DNA of 64,000 nt, taken from JAFGRU01 sp963665915 (GTDB lineage Bacteria > Desulfobacterota > Desulfuromonadia > Desulfuromonadales > JAAYDE01). Positions 49,551-57,997 of the stretch are shown piece by piece. The stretch covers positions 124,001 to 188,000 of the forward strand of contig CAXXSG010000001.1 of the NCBI GenBank assembly GCA_963665915.2, written 5' to 3'. How positions within the stretch are numbered: position 1 is the stretch's first letter; each line of letters opens with the position of its first letter. Both the position numbers and the translations under genes were made by a program. Under the pieces are notes generated by a model. It saw only the letters and a program-made list of their open reading frames with translations. It ran no database searches and was not told the DNA's origin.

Positions 49551-51239
49551 ATGTCCACTGAAAAATTTTTTGCCGATTTGTCCCTCCCGGAACCTCTCCT
49601 GAAAGCCCTTGCCGATCTCGGCTATAAAACACCCACCCCCATTCAGATTGAAGCCATTCCGGTTCTGATGGAAAAAAGAGACCTGTTCGGCCAGGCCCAG
49701 ACCGGGACGGGGAAAACCGCCGCGTTTGCCCTCCCCCTCCTGACCCATATCGACCCGCGGCGCAACACTCCCCAGGTTCTGGTACTGACCCCGACCCGCG
49801 AACTGGCGATCCAGGTGGCGGAATCCTTTCAAGGGTATGGAAAACATCTGAAAGGGATCCACGTCCTGCCGATTTACGGCGGCCAAGGGTATGTAGGCCA
49901 GCTTAAAGGGTTGAAGCGTGGCGTGCAGGTTGTGGTCGGCACGCCCGGACGGCTTCTCGATCATCTCGAGCGCGGAACGCTCAAACTCGATGAACTCCGC
50001 GCCCTGGTCCTGGACGAGGGGGATGAAATGCTCCACATGGGGTTTATCGAGGATGTGGAAAAAATCATCTCCAGGGCTCCGGCAACCTGCCAAAAAGCCA
50101 TGTTCTCCGCTACCCTGCCCGAGCCGGTCAAACGCATCGCCCGCAACTATCTCCGCGATCCAGCTGAAATCAGGATCGCTTCGAAGACCACCACGGTGGA
50201 GAGCGTTGAACAACGCTACCTGCTTCTCAAGGAAGAGCAGAAGCCGGAAGCCCTGATCCGTATCCTCGAGGTTGAGGATTATGACGGCGTTCTGATCTTT
50301 GTCCGCACCAGGGCAAATACCGTGGAGGTGGCTGAAAGACTGGAAGCCGCCGGATTCCCTGTGGCCGCATTGAACGGAGACATGAATCAGAGCCTGCGCG
50401 AGAGCACCATCAACCGCCTCAAAAGCGGCCGTCTGAAAATTGTCGTGGCGACAGACGTGGCGGCCAGGGGACTCGATGTGGACCGGCTCAGTCTCGTCAT
50501 CAATTACGACATTCCCCAGGACCCGGAGCCCTATGTCCACCGCATTGGCCGCACCGGCCGCGCGGGACGCGACGGCAAAGCCATTCTCTTTGTAACCCCG
50601 CGCGAAAAGCGGTTTTTGAAAGCTATTGAGCACACTACCAGACACAAAATCGAAGCCGGCAGCATACCAACAAGCCGCGACCTGGAACGTAAACGGGGCG
50701 ACCTTTTCAAGGAGCGCATCCGCAAGACACTGGAAACCAAATCTCTCGATTTTTTCAACAACTATCTGGAAGAATTACGGCAGGATCTGGGCCTCTCCGC
50801 GGAAGAACTGGCCCCGGCCCTCCTCTTCCTGGCACAGAAGGACCAGCCCTTGCAAATTCGGAACAATGCTCTCGATGTGAAGCCCGTTGAAAATAATCGC
50901 CCAAAAGAAAAACGCGAAAGAGAACGTACGGCCAGAGGGGCCGAGACACCCAGGCCTGCCCGCCAGCAGAAGGATAAAGAGCGGAAACCGAGCCAGGATT
51001 TCAAGTTCGACCGCTACCGGATAGAGGTGGGAAAACAGCATGATATCAACACCGCTGATATCGTCGGTGCAATTGCCAACGAGGTCGATCTCGACAGCCG
51101 CTACATCGGACGTATCAAGCTTTTTGACGATCACAGCACGGTGGAACTGCCGGAAGGGATGCCCAAAGCGATTTTCCACCACCTGAAAAAGGTTTATGTC
51201 CGCCAGAGAAAGTTGAACCCTAGCCTGATGAGGGCTTAA
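49551..51239 (+). CDS. DEAD-box RNA helicase with C-terminal RNA-binding domain (CsdA/DeaD-like)
   Basis: 562 residues from the ATG at 49551; upstream in-frame ATGs lack a good ribosome site. Helicase motifs: TPTPIQIEAIP (Q motif), AQTGTGKTAAFALPLL (I), TPTRELAIQ (Ia), VLDEGDEMLHMGF (II), MFSATLP (III), VATDVAARGLDVD (V) and HRIGRTGRAGRDG (VI). Motif II is DEGD rather than DEAD. A charged linker leads to a DbpA-type RNA-binding domain (about 485-562, DFKFDRYRIEVGKQHDINTA, YIGRIKLFDDHSTVELPEG). Role: RNA duplex unwinding in ribosome assembly or mRNA decay, often cold-induced. A terminator follows the stop. Confidence 0.92.
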   Translation: MSTEKFFADLSLPEPLLKALADLGYKTPTPIQIEAIPVLMEKRDLFGQAQTGTGKTAAFALPLLTHIDPRRNTPQVLVLTPTRELAIQVAESFQGYGKHLKGIHVLPIYGGQGYVGQLKGLKRGVQVVVGTPGRLLDHLERGTLKLDELRALVLDEGDEMLHMGFIEDVEKIISRAPATCQKAMFSATLPEPVKRIARNYLRDPAEIRIASKTTTVESVEQRYLLLKEEQKPEALIRILEVEDYDGVLIFVRTRANTVEVAERLEAAGFPVAALNGDMNQSLRESTINRLKSGRLKIVVATDVAARGLDVDRLSLVINYDIPQDPEPYVHRIGRTGRAGRDGKAILFVTPREKRFLKAIEHTTRHKIEAGSIPTSRDLERKRGDLFKERIRKTLETKSLDFFNNYLEELRQDLGLSAEELAPALLFLAQKDQPLQIRNNALDVKPVENNRPKEKRERERTARGAETPRPARQQKDKERKPSQDFKFDRYRIEVGKQHDINTADIVGAIANEVDLDSRYIGRIKLFDDHSTVELPEGMPKAIFHHLKKVYVRQRKLNPSLMRA

Positions 51240-51240
51240 C

Positions 51241-51322
51241 AGGTTCTAGAAAAACAGCGCCTTTGATTTCCATGCGGCGTTACCCGGATTTTTTGAAAAT
51301 CTTTCAAAAAATTTGACAACTT
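51241..51322. repeat. Diverged relative of the R4 inverted-repeat element
   Basis: AGGTTCTAGAAAAACAGCGC at the left, a GGCGTTACCCGG block in the middle and a TTTTTTGAAAATCTTTCAAA hairpin before TTTGACAACTT at the right correspond in order to the 77-bp element at 45067-45143. It sits directly after the helicase stop codon. Confidence 0.5.
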
Positions 51323-51330
51323 ATAATGAC

Positions 51331-51362
51331 AAGGCCCACCTGTTTCCAGGTGGGCCTTTTTT
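51331..51362 (+). terminator. Rho-independent terminator of the helicase gene
   Basis: AAGGCCCACCTG (51331-51342) pairs with CAGGTGGGCCTT (51347-51358) around a 4-base loop and is followed by a T-run. Symmetric A/T ends make it potentially bidirectional, also serving the minus-strand gene to its right. Confidence 0.92.
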
Positions 51363-51491
51363 GGTTTCTGTTTATCGTGACTGATGAGACAGGATATGCC
51401 TTAATAAACCGGAAGCCGGAATAGAGCGAAATACAGAACAAGTTATTCAGCACCCCCCAGGCGCGAAGTTGATTGATTTTCAAACTACTGA

Positions 51492-51992
51492 TTACCTTGC
51501 CAACTTGTTTATTTGGATAATAAATGAAAGCATATTTATTGGCATACTGATTACTGAAGCTACTGCGAAACCGGTAAGCAGTGTCACTACTTTGTTGTAG
51601 TTTAAAAGATCAAACTTTTTCCGTATGTAAAAAGTCACAATCATTGCGGCAAAAAAGCTATATATTCCGTACGAAATAAGTGAAAAAAACTGTCCTTCTA
51701 TTACACCCGGTACTCGTATAAATACAGCATAAGAAATAAAATGGACTAGAGGCAGAAAAATGGCGCCAGAAAACGAGTATCCCATTATTGTCCTTGTGGA
51801 AAGCTTGGAGGATTCCATATAACTGCTTTTTGAGACTATTTCTTTTTCAGATTTTGGGCCTCTAATTTTCTGCCACTTCTCGATTATGTCAAAAAGTTTC
51901 GCCACCAATAGAGCCAAGGCAAAAGCAAAGGCAAAGACCGCCACAGCCTGAGGCGGCAACGCCTTAATAAATTCCATCGGTAAATCTGACAT
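51492..51992 (-). CDS. Hypothetical four-helix membrane protein
   Basis: 166 residues, visibly more AT-rich than its neighbours. AAGGA lies upstream of the ATG at 51992. Hydrophobic helices are at about 15-35 (AVAVFAFAFALALLVAKLFD), 68-90, 97-118 and 128-155. A charged cytoplasmic loop (about 38-65) has a K/E-rich stretch. No family was recognised. The composition suggests acquired DNA. Confidence 0.65.
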   Translation of the reverse strand: MSDLPMEFIKALPPQAVAVFAFAFALALLVAKLFDIIEKWQKIRGPKSEKEIVSKSSYMESSKLSTRTIMGYSFSGAIFLPLVHFISYAVFIRVPGVIEGQFFSLISYGIYSFFAAMIVTFYIRKKFDLLNYNKVVTLLTGFAVASVISMPINMLSFIIQINKLAR

Positions 51993-52221
51993 ATTTATTA
52001 ATTCCTTTATTTTTTCCGGAAGTTACATTCAGTTATTAAGTTGTTTTTATTAGACTTTAACCCTCTTTTGCCTCCTGTCAATGATGATTGCCAATACTGC
52101 AGTGACGGAGAATACTCCCATGGTCTGATACGTTGTTTCAGATTGTTTGGATAGGTCGAAACTCTTTCGCAACCTGACTGAATCTTACAACCACTGTCAG
52201 ATCAAACCGCGATCACTGAAA

Positions 52222-52752
52222 TTAAAACGATCGAAGCTCTTCCAGGGAGAGAATGGCGTCAACGTCGCACCGTGTTGACTTGTTGATAATGAACGCCCGG
52301 CCTTCAAGAACAGCGCCGGCCTGGGCGACGATATCCTCGATGGCCTTAAGCGTCGATCCCCTGGCCAGGAAGTCATCCACGAACAGCAGCCGTTCGCCTG
52401 GCTCCAGCACCTCGCGGGAGACATAGAGGGTGGTTGCCTCCTCTTTGGTAAAGGAAAAGCTGGCCGCGGCGAAGAAATCAACCATGGTCAGCGGCTTTTT
52501 CTTTTTCGCGTATATGTACGGAACGCCAAGCTCCAGAGCCACGGCCTGGGCCAGGGGAATGCCGCTGGTTTCGGCAGTAATCAGCTTTTCAATCCGCCGG
52601 TCGTGGAAAATCCCGGCAAAATGAACAGCCATCCTCTGCATCAAACAGGGATCAACCATATGGTTGAGAAAGCGGTCGACCTTGATGACCTCCCCGGCAA
52701 CCCGTCCCTCGGTTCTGATCCGTTCTAGAAGCTCCCTTGAGATGTCGATCAT
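52222..52752 (-). CDS. xpt: Xanthine phosphoribosyltransferase
   Basis: 176 residues. The type I phosphoribosyltransferase PRPP loop LLFVDDFLARGSTLKAIEDI is clear, and the N-terminus (IRTEGRVAGEVIKVDRFLNH, then MVDPCLMQRMA) and TAETSGIPLAQAVALELGVP match Xpt. It converts xanthine plus PRPP to XMP in purine salvage. It is the last gene of the nucleoside-importer operon and overlaps the permease stop by 4 bases, so the imported purine is probably salvaged directly. Confidence 0.92.
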   Translation of the reverse strand: MIDISRELLERIRTEGRVAGEVIKVDRFLNHMVDPCLMQRMAVHFAGIFHDRRIEKLITAETSGIPLAQAVALELGVPYIYAKKKKPLTMVDFFAAASFSFTKEEATTLYVSREVLEPGERLLFVDDFLARGSTLKAIEDIVAQAGAVLEGRAFIINKSTRCDVDAILSLEELRSF

Positions 52753-53669
52753 GTGCGGTCCTCCCGATCATAAGGAAGCCCCAGGCTGGCAGGCTGCTGG
52801 GCCGCCCCTTTTTTGAGGCGCATGGTCGATATGACCAGCACCAGAATGGTGAAGATGTATGGCAGCATCTGCAGAACATGGGCGGAGACTGTGGTGCCCA
52901 TGGCCTGAAATCGGAGCTGCATGGCAGTAATCCCACCAAACAAATAAGCGCCGAACAGAGCCCGCCCGCTCCTCCAGGAAGCAAAAATCACCAGGGCCAC
53001 TGCGATCCAGCCCCTTCCCGCCGCCATGTTCTCCATCCACATCGGGGTATAAGCCAGGGAGAGGTAAGCACCTCCAATGCCGACAATACCGGAACCGATG
53101 GTGACAGCCAGAAAGCGATAGCGGCTGACGGGAATCCCGCAGGTGTCGGCCGCGGCGGGGAATTCTCCGATAGTGCGCAGGGCCAGTCCCCAGCGAGTGT
53201 GAAAAAGAAAAATACCGATGGCCACCACGAGCAGAAACGACAGGTAGACCAGGACATCCTGGTTGAACAGCGGCTTCCCGACAACCGGCAGGCGGCTCAG
53301 GCCCGGCAGCGCCAGACGCTGAAATCCATCCAGGGTCCGGCCGACAAGGCCCCGGCCGAAGAGGGAGGTGACACCGATGCCGAACATGGTCAATGCCAGA
53401 CCGCTGACGATCTGGTTTCCTTTCAGAGTCACCGTGATAACGGCATGTATCGCACCGCCGAGCATGGCGGCAAAAAAAGCGGCCAGGACACCGACCGTGA
53501 GGCTGCCGCTGGAAAGAGCTCCGGCAAAACCGGCCAGCGCGCCGATCAACATCAGTCCCTCGATGCCAAGGTTGATGATGCCGGCCCGTTCGTTGATGAT
53601 GGCCCCGAGGGTGGCCAGCAGGATCGGAGTACTGGCGCGCACCGTGGCATCAAGCAGCACTTCAATCAT
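52749..53669 (-). CDS. Nucleoside ABC transporter permease (NupQ/BmpB type)
   Basis: 306 residues with about nine helices. Typical phrases are DATVRASTPILLATLGAIIN, ERAGIINLGIEGLMLIGALA and GNQIVSGLALTMFGIGVTSL, then RTIGEFPAAADTCGIPVSRY, the EAA-like loop of branched-chain/nucleoside permeases. It pairs with the permease encoded just upstream; the genes overlap by 8 bases. It forms half of the inner-membrane channel. Confidence 0.92.
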   Translation of the reverse strand: MIEVLLDATVRASTPILLATLGAIINERAGIINLGIEGLMLIGALAGFAGALSSGSLTVGVLAAFFAAMLGGAIHAVITVTLKGNQIVSGLALTMFGIGVTSLFGRGLVGRTLDGFQRLALPGLSRLPVVGKPLFNQDVLVYLSFLLVVAIGIFLFHTRWGLALRTIGEFPAAADTCGIPVSRYRFLAVTIGSGIVGIGGAYLSLAYTPMWMENMAAGRGWIAVALVIFASWRSGRALFGAYLFGGITAMQLRFQAMGTTVSAHVLQMLPYIFTILVLVISTMRLKKGAAQQPASLGLPYDREDRT

Positions 53670-54732
53670 GAATCGCCTCCCGCACCAGCTTCAGCCTGTA
53701 GTGAACGAAAAAGTCCGAAGCCAGCAGGAAAAAGAGGATAAGACCCTGAAAAGCATAGACAAAAGCGACCGGGAGTTGCCAGAAAAGCTGCAGGCTCTCC
53801 CCCCCGACCAGAAGAACTCCCATCAGGAATGATACAATCACCACGCCCAGAGCGCTGCGCCGGGCCAGCCACGCGATGATGATGGCAGTATAGCCATACC
53901 CGGCGGAGAGGCCGTGCTGGAGGCGGAACTGCAGGCCGGCCACCTCGCTGAAACCAGCGACTCCGGCAATAGCGCCGCTGAGAAACAATACCAGGACGAT
54001 GACCGTCCCCGTTTTCATGCCGGCGAACCGGGCCGCTCGCGGGTTGTTGCCGATGACGCGGATTTCATATCCCCAAATCATCCGCTCCATAAACAGATGG
54101 AGCAAAAACGCCAGGACCAGGGCGAGGAAAAAGCCGCTATGCAAACGGGTGTTGAAGTAATCACTCAGGCGGGCGGCATCGGAGAACTGGGCCGTCAGCG
54201 GGAAATTGAAGCCGCCGGGATCTTTCCAGGGGCCGTAGACCAGATAATCGGCCCAGAAAATGGCAATGTAATTCATAAGCAGGGTGACGATGACCTCGTT
54301 GACATCCCAGCGGGCGCGGAGAAATCCGGATACCGCCGCCCACAGGCCGCCGCATAGGGCAGCGGCGACACACATGAGAGTGATCATCATAAGATGGTTT
54401 TCGATCCCCGAAAAAAGGGCGACCCCACTGGCACCGATGGCCCCCATCACAATCTGCCCCTCGGCGCCGATATTCCAGAGCTGCATGCGAAAGGCGAGGG
54501 AAACCCCCAACCCGGCGAGGATAAGCGGGGTGGTTTTCACCAGGGTTTCCGAAAGCCCGTAAAGGGAACCAAGAGATTCGCGCAGAATATTCGCATAGGC
54601 TGCGAGGGGATTGATGCCGGCAGCCAGTAGCATCACGCCGGCAATTCCGAGGGCCACCAGGATCGAGACAAAAGGGGCCGTCAGGCGAATCCAGGGCGAA
54701 GACAATTCACGGCGTTCGGTGAGGATGGTCAT
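53662..54732 (-). CDS. Nucleoside ABC transporter permease (NupP type)
   Basis: 356 residues with about ten helices. Characteristic sequence: ESLGSLYGLSETLVKTTPLI, LAFRMQLWNIGAEGQIVMGA, WDVNEVIVTLLMNYIAIFWA and IRVIGNNPRAARFAGMKTGT (the ATPase-contact loop). The start overlaps the ATPase stop by 4 bases. With its partner it makes the importer's membrane domain. Confidence 0.92.
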   Translation of the reverse strand: MTILTERRELSSPWIRLTAPFVSILVALGIAGVMLLAAGINPLAAYANILRESLGSLYGLSETLVKTTPLILAGLGVSLAFRMQLWNIGAEGQIVMGAIGASGVALFSGIENHLMMITLMCVAAALCGGLWAAVSGFLRARWDVNEVIVTLLMNYIAIFWADYLVYGPWKDPGGFNFPLTAQFSDAARLSDYFNTRLHSGFFLALVLAFLLHLFMERMIWGYEIRVIGNNPRAARFAGMKTGTVIVLVLFLSGAIAGVAGFSEVAGLQFRLQHGLSAGYGYTAIIIAWLARRSALGVVIVSFLMGVLLVGGESLQLFWQLPVAFVYAFQGLILFFLLASDFFVHYRLKLVREAIHD

Positions 54733-56237
54733 AGGCTCCCCTCCCCGCTCATCATAAGCCCGATCTTCTCGCGGGTCGTATTCCGGGGGTCTGCGTAACC
54801 GACCATACGGCCGCGAAACATGACCGCGATGCGGTCGCTGAGCTTGAGGAGTTCATCCAGGTCTTCCGAAATCAGCAGCGTACACATCCCCTCGGCGGCA
54901 CTGTCGACAATCACCTTGTGGACATATTCGGCCGAACCGATATCGAGACCCCGGGTCGGGTAAAGAGCCACAAGGACCTTCGGTTTTTCCGACAACTCAC
55001 GGGCGATTATCACTTTCTGGATGTTGCCCCCGGAGAGGTTCCGGATTGGCGTACCGCCGGGGCCGCTCTGGATGGCGAACTGCTCGATTTTTTCCACGGC
55101 GTTACGGCGAATAGCATCGCGGTTCTGAAAAACGCCCCACCGGAAAGGGGGATTTTTGTAGCTTTTCAGGATCAAATTCTCGTCCACGGTCATGTCCGGA
55201 GCAATGCCGATGTTTTTGCGGTCTTCAGGGACATGAGCAATACCGGTGATATAGGAATGCCGGGCGTCGTCGTGGGTGATGTCCTTCTCCCCGGCCAGGA
55301 TTTCCCCCCCATCGGCCTGACGCAGGCCAGTCAGAACCTCGGCCAGGGCATTCTGGCCATTGCCCGCGACCCCTGCGATGCCGAGGATTTCCCCTCGGTG
55401 CAGATCAAGGCTGAACCGATTGAGGTCGGCCGAACCGCGCTCATTGCGAACGGAAAGGTCCCGAACCTTGAGGACCACTTCATGGCTGGAAGAGGAGGAT
55501 TTTTCCCATTCGGGTATGCGATCGCCGCCGATCATCAGGCGGGCAAGGCTTTTCTCGTCGAATTCCCCCCGTTTCAGGGTAGCGAGGGAGCGGCCTTTTT
55601 TCAGGACCGTCACGCGATCGGAGATTTCCATCACCTCACGCATCTTGTGAGAAATAAAGATGATGCTTTTCCCCTGCTCTTTTATCCGCGCCAGCACGAG
55701 AAACAGCCGCTCCGACTCCTGGGGAGTGAGAACCGCTGTCGGCTCGTCAAGAATCAGGAGACGGCAATCCCGCATCAGCAGCTTGATCAGCTCGATCCAC
55801 TGCCGGGCTCCAATGGACAGCTTCCAGACCGGGGCCTCAAGGTCAAGATCGAGGTCGAAAACAGCCATCATGCGACGGATTTCAGCGCGGAATTTTTTTT
55901 GCGAGTAAAAGAGAGGAACGCGGTCAAGGGCGAGAAGGATATTTTCGAAGACACTGTGGGCCGGCACCAGCATGAAATGCTGATGCACCATACCGATGCC
56001 CAGAGCCAGCGAATCCCGGGGGCTGGTCAGGCGGACCGGTTTGCCGCTCATCAGGACCCGGCCGCTGTCGGGATGGTAGAGACCCGTCAGGACGTTCATC
56101 AGGGTACTCTTCCCCGCGCCGTTTTCCCCCAGCAGTGTGTGAATTTCTCCGGGCAGAATTTCGAAGGAGACCTGGTCGAGCGCGACCACTCCGGGAAATG
56201 TTTTGCGGATGCGCTCCACACGCAGCAGATCAGTCAT
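54729..56237 (-). CDS. Nucleoside ABC transporter ATP-binding protein (two fused domains, NupO/RbsA type)
   Basis: 502 residues. Domain 1 has Walker A GENGAGKST, IGARQWIELIKLLMRDCRLL (the sugar/nucleoside-type signature region) and LLILDEPTAVLTP. Domain 2 has the degenerate Walker A GVAGNGQNA, signature NLSGGNIQKVIIARE and VALYPTRGLDIGSAEYV. This pattern is usual for the CUT2/BMP importer ATPases. It follows the substrate-binding protein gene after an 88-base gap with a hairpin. Confidence 0.93.
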   Translation of the reverse strand: MTDLLRVERIRKTFPGVVALDQVSFEILPGEIHTLLGENGAGKSTLMNVLTGLYHPDSGRVLMSGKPVRLTSPRDSLALGIGMVHQHFMLVPAHSVFENILLALDRVPLFYSQKKFRAEIRRMMAVFDLDLDLEAPVWKLSIGARQWIELIKLLMRDCRLLILDEPTAVLTPQESERLFLVLARIKEQGKSIIFISHKMREVMEISDRVTVLKKGRSLATLKRGEFDEKSLARLMIGGDRIPEWEKSSSSSHEVVLKVRDLSVRNERGSADLNRFSLDLHRGEILGIAGVAGNGQNALAEVLTGLRQADGGEILAGEKDITHDDARHSYITGIAHVPEDRKNIGIAPDMTVDENLILKSYKNPPFRWGVFQNRDAIRRNAVEKIEQFAIQSGPGGTPIRNLSGGNIQKVIIARELSEKPKVLVALYPTRGLDIGSAEYVHKVIVDSAAEGMCTLLISEDLDELLKLSDRIAVMFRGRMVGYADPRNTTREKIGLMMSGEGSL

Positions 56238-56262
56238 GACCCCCGAAAAAGACTGGAAAATG

Positions 56263-56299
56263 AACCGGAGAGAAAAGTGGCTCGACTCTCTCTCCGGTT
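56263..56299 (-). terminator. Intra-operon hairpin between binding-protein and ATPase genes
   Basis: AACCGGAGAGA (56263-56273) and TCTCTCCGGTT (56289-56299) form a perfect 11-bp stem with a 15-base loop. It lies 26 bases after the binding-protein stop and upstream of the ATPase gene, with no long T-run. Such hairpins commonly stabilise the mRNA of the first gene or partly terminate, giving excess binding protein. Confidence 0.6.
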
Positions 56300-56325
56300 A
56301 GTTCATTGATAAGCTTTTCAATTCG

Positions 56326-57408
56326 CTATTTAGGAATTGTCCCCTGAACGCCCTCGACAAACCAGTTTATGCCAAGCAGTTCGCCATCGGACAGCACCGA
56401 GCCGGCGGCAACTTTCTCAGCACCTTTCTGATCCTTGATCGGACCCTGGAAAGGATGGAATTTACCGGCGGCAATAGCCTCGGTCTTTTCCTCGATCAGC
56501 TTCTGAACATCGGTGGGCACCTCATCACTGAGGGGCGCCAGTTTCACCAATCCTTTATCCAATCCCCACCAGATCTGATCACTCTTCCAGGTCCCGTCAT
56601 GAACGGCCTGGGCCACCTCGGTATAGACGGCGGCCCAGTTCCAGACCGGAGCGGTCAGGAACGCCTTGGGGGCGAAAGAGCGCATGTCGGAATTGTAGCC
56701 GATGACGTAAGCCCCACGGGCTTCAGCGGCCTGCAATGTGGCCGGTGTATCCTGGTGCATGGCCAGCACGTCGCAACCGACATCGAGGAGACTGTCCGCG
56801 GCAACCCGCTCAATACCCGGATCGAGCCAGGTCTGCGTCCAGACGACCTTGACCGTCGCCTCGGGGTTGACACTGCGTACCCCGAGGGTGAAGGCGTTGA
56901 TCCCGCGAATGACTTCGGGGATGGGAAAAGCAGCCACATAGCCTATCAGGTTCTTTTTCGTCATCTTTCCGGCCGTAATGCCGGCGAGGTAACGGGGTTC
57001 ATACATACGCCCGAAATAGGTTCCCACGTTGTCCGCGGTCTTGAAACCGGAACAGTGCATGAAAACCACATCCTTGAAGCGCTTCGCAACATCAATGGTG
57101 GCATCCATGTAGCCAAAGCTGGTGGTGAAAATAAGGTTGTGCCCCTTGTGCACCAACCCCATGATGACACGGGCCGACTCAGCCCCTTCCGGTACCGATT
57201 CGATGTAAGTTGAAGGCTCCACAAAAGCGAGTTTTTCCATTTCCAAGCGCCCCTGGTTGTGGGCATACGACCAGCCCGCATCCCCCACCGGACCGACATA
57301 GAGAAAACCGGCTTTTATTTTCTCCTGGGGAGGGGCGGCATTCACACTAACGGAAAAGGTAAAACAACCCGCAAACAGTACCATGAACAGAAAAGTGAAT
57401 TTTTTCAT
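56326..57408 (-). CDS. BMP-family (Med/PnrA-like) nucleoside substrate-binding protein
   Basis: 360 residues with an N-terminal signal (MKKFTFLFMVLFAGCFTFSV, cleavage likely after VNA; the internal Cys makes a lipoprotein alternative possible). BMP-family phrases: KAGFLYVGPVGDAGWSYAHN, GHNLIFTTSFGYMDATIDVA, YFGRMYEPRYLAGITAGKMT, NLIGYVAAFPIPEVIRGINA and AMHQDTPATLQAAEARGAYV. The family binds purine nucleosides for ABC import. It is the first gene of the importer/xpt operon with a good promoter upstream. Confidence 0.92.
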   Translation of the reverse strand: MKKFTFLFMVLFAGCFTFSVSVNAAPPQEKIKAGFLYVGPVGDAGWSYAHNQGRLEMEKLAFVEPSTYIESVPEGAESARVIMGLVHKGHNLIFTTSFGYMDATIDVAKRFKDVVFMHCSGFKTADNVGTYFGRMYEPRYLAGITAGKMTKKNLIGYVAAFPIPEVIRGINAFTLGVRSVNPEATVKVVWTQTWLDPGIERVAADSLLDVGCDVLAMHQDTPATLQAAEARGAYVIGYNSDMRSFAPKAFLTAPVWNWAAVYTEVAQAVHDGTWKSDQIWWGLDKGLVKLAPLSDEVPTDVQKLIEEKTEAIAAGKFHPFQGPIKDQKGAEKVAAGSVLSDGELLGINWFVEGVQGTIPK

Positions 57409-57468
57409 CGCAAACGACCTTTCGGAATGGATGGATAATGTGAAACCGGATCATATAAAGGAAGTGCC

Positions 57469-57498
57469 ATTATCAAATTAAGCTGGTGAGGTTGTCAA
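57469..57498 (-). promoter_or_regulatory. Sigma-70 promoter of the nucleoside-importer operon
   Basis: On the minus strand, a perfect TTGACA (57493-57498) and GATAAT (57469-57474) are separated by 18 bases. The start codon is about 60 bases downstream of the -10 box. The leader is too short for a purine riboswitch and none was recognised. Confidence 0.7.
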
Positions 57499-57629
57499 TC
57501 CCTGTGGGAGGGTGGGAAAGCCAACTTTCGACAAAAAAGGTAAGAAAGTATCTGATCCGGGATCCATGAACCCAGGCGCGATCCTGTCAGGACATTTTGC
57601 CTGCGGTGAAGCCACTCATTCTCTGCTCG

Positions 57630-57673
57630 GAAAAAGAAAGGGCTATGACATGAATCATCGCCCTTTCTTTTTC
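57630..57673. terminator. Bidirectional hairpin terminator
   Basis: GAAAAAGAAAGGGC (57630-57643) pairs perfectly with GCCCTTTCTTTTTC (57660-57673) around a 16-base loop. On the minus strand the arm overlaps the stop codon of the 57-aa gene. The A/T-rich distal arm resembles an intrinsic terminator. Confidence 0.75.
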
Positions 57674-57845
57674 ATCGGCTATTTAACCGGATGCTGTTGA
57701 TTTCTTCTGCAGCAAGACCCAGCCAAGCCAGGAAACTCTGATGATCTTCAGGATGCCTTGCTTCGAAAAGCCTGTGCCACTTTGCCATCATGGCATCATC
57801 CAGCCCGGTTTCACGAAACAGTTCAACCCATTCTTTTTTCTCCAT
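57672..57845 (-). CDS. Small conserved-looking hypothetical protein, 57 aa
   Basis: Reading from the ATG at 57845 gives MEKKEWVELFRETGLDDAMM and ends AEEINSIRLNSR, with CAGGAG 8 bases upstream of the start and a terminator at the stop. The protein is soluble, acidic and helical (AKWHRLFEARHPEDHQSFLA). I recall similar short proteins in Geobacter relatives, described as relatives of MerR-type effector-binding regions, but I cannot assign a function. The ribosome site, length and terminator make it a real gene. Confidence 0.75.
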   Translation of the reverse strand: MEKKEWVELFRETGLDDAMMAKWHRLFEARHPEDHQSFLAWLGLAAEEINSIRLNSR

Positions 57846-57997
57846 TGCGCAACTCCTGTTTGTGTCATAGCCATGACGAAAAAAAATAAACTGTGAAGCT
57901 GTAGACGGGTCAAGTAAAAAACGGATTAATTTTTCAGATTATTTGTTAAATTTGGTATTTAGTTTAAAGTCTCTTGTATACAAAAAAGGCTTTTAAC

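Noticed and set aside
49530..50645. Minus-strand open frame of about 371 codons
   Set aside because: Antisense shadow of the DEAD-box helicase gene.
54918..56309. Plus-strand open frame of about 463 codons
   Set aside because: Antisense shadow of the nucleoside ATPase gene, whose Walker and signature motifs are unambiguous.
57409..57530. Possible purine riboswitch before the nucleoside importer
   Set aside because: The promoter lies only about 60 bases before the start codon and no conserved purine-aptamer sequence is visible in the leader.
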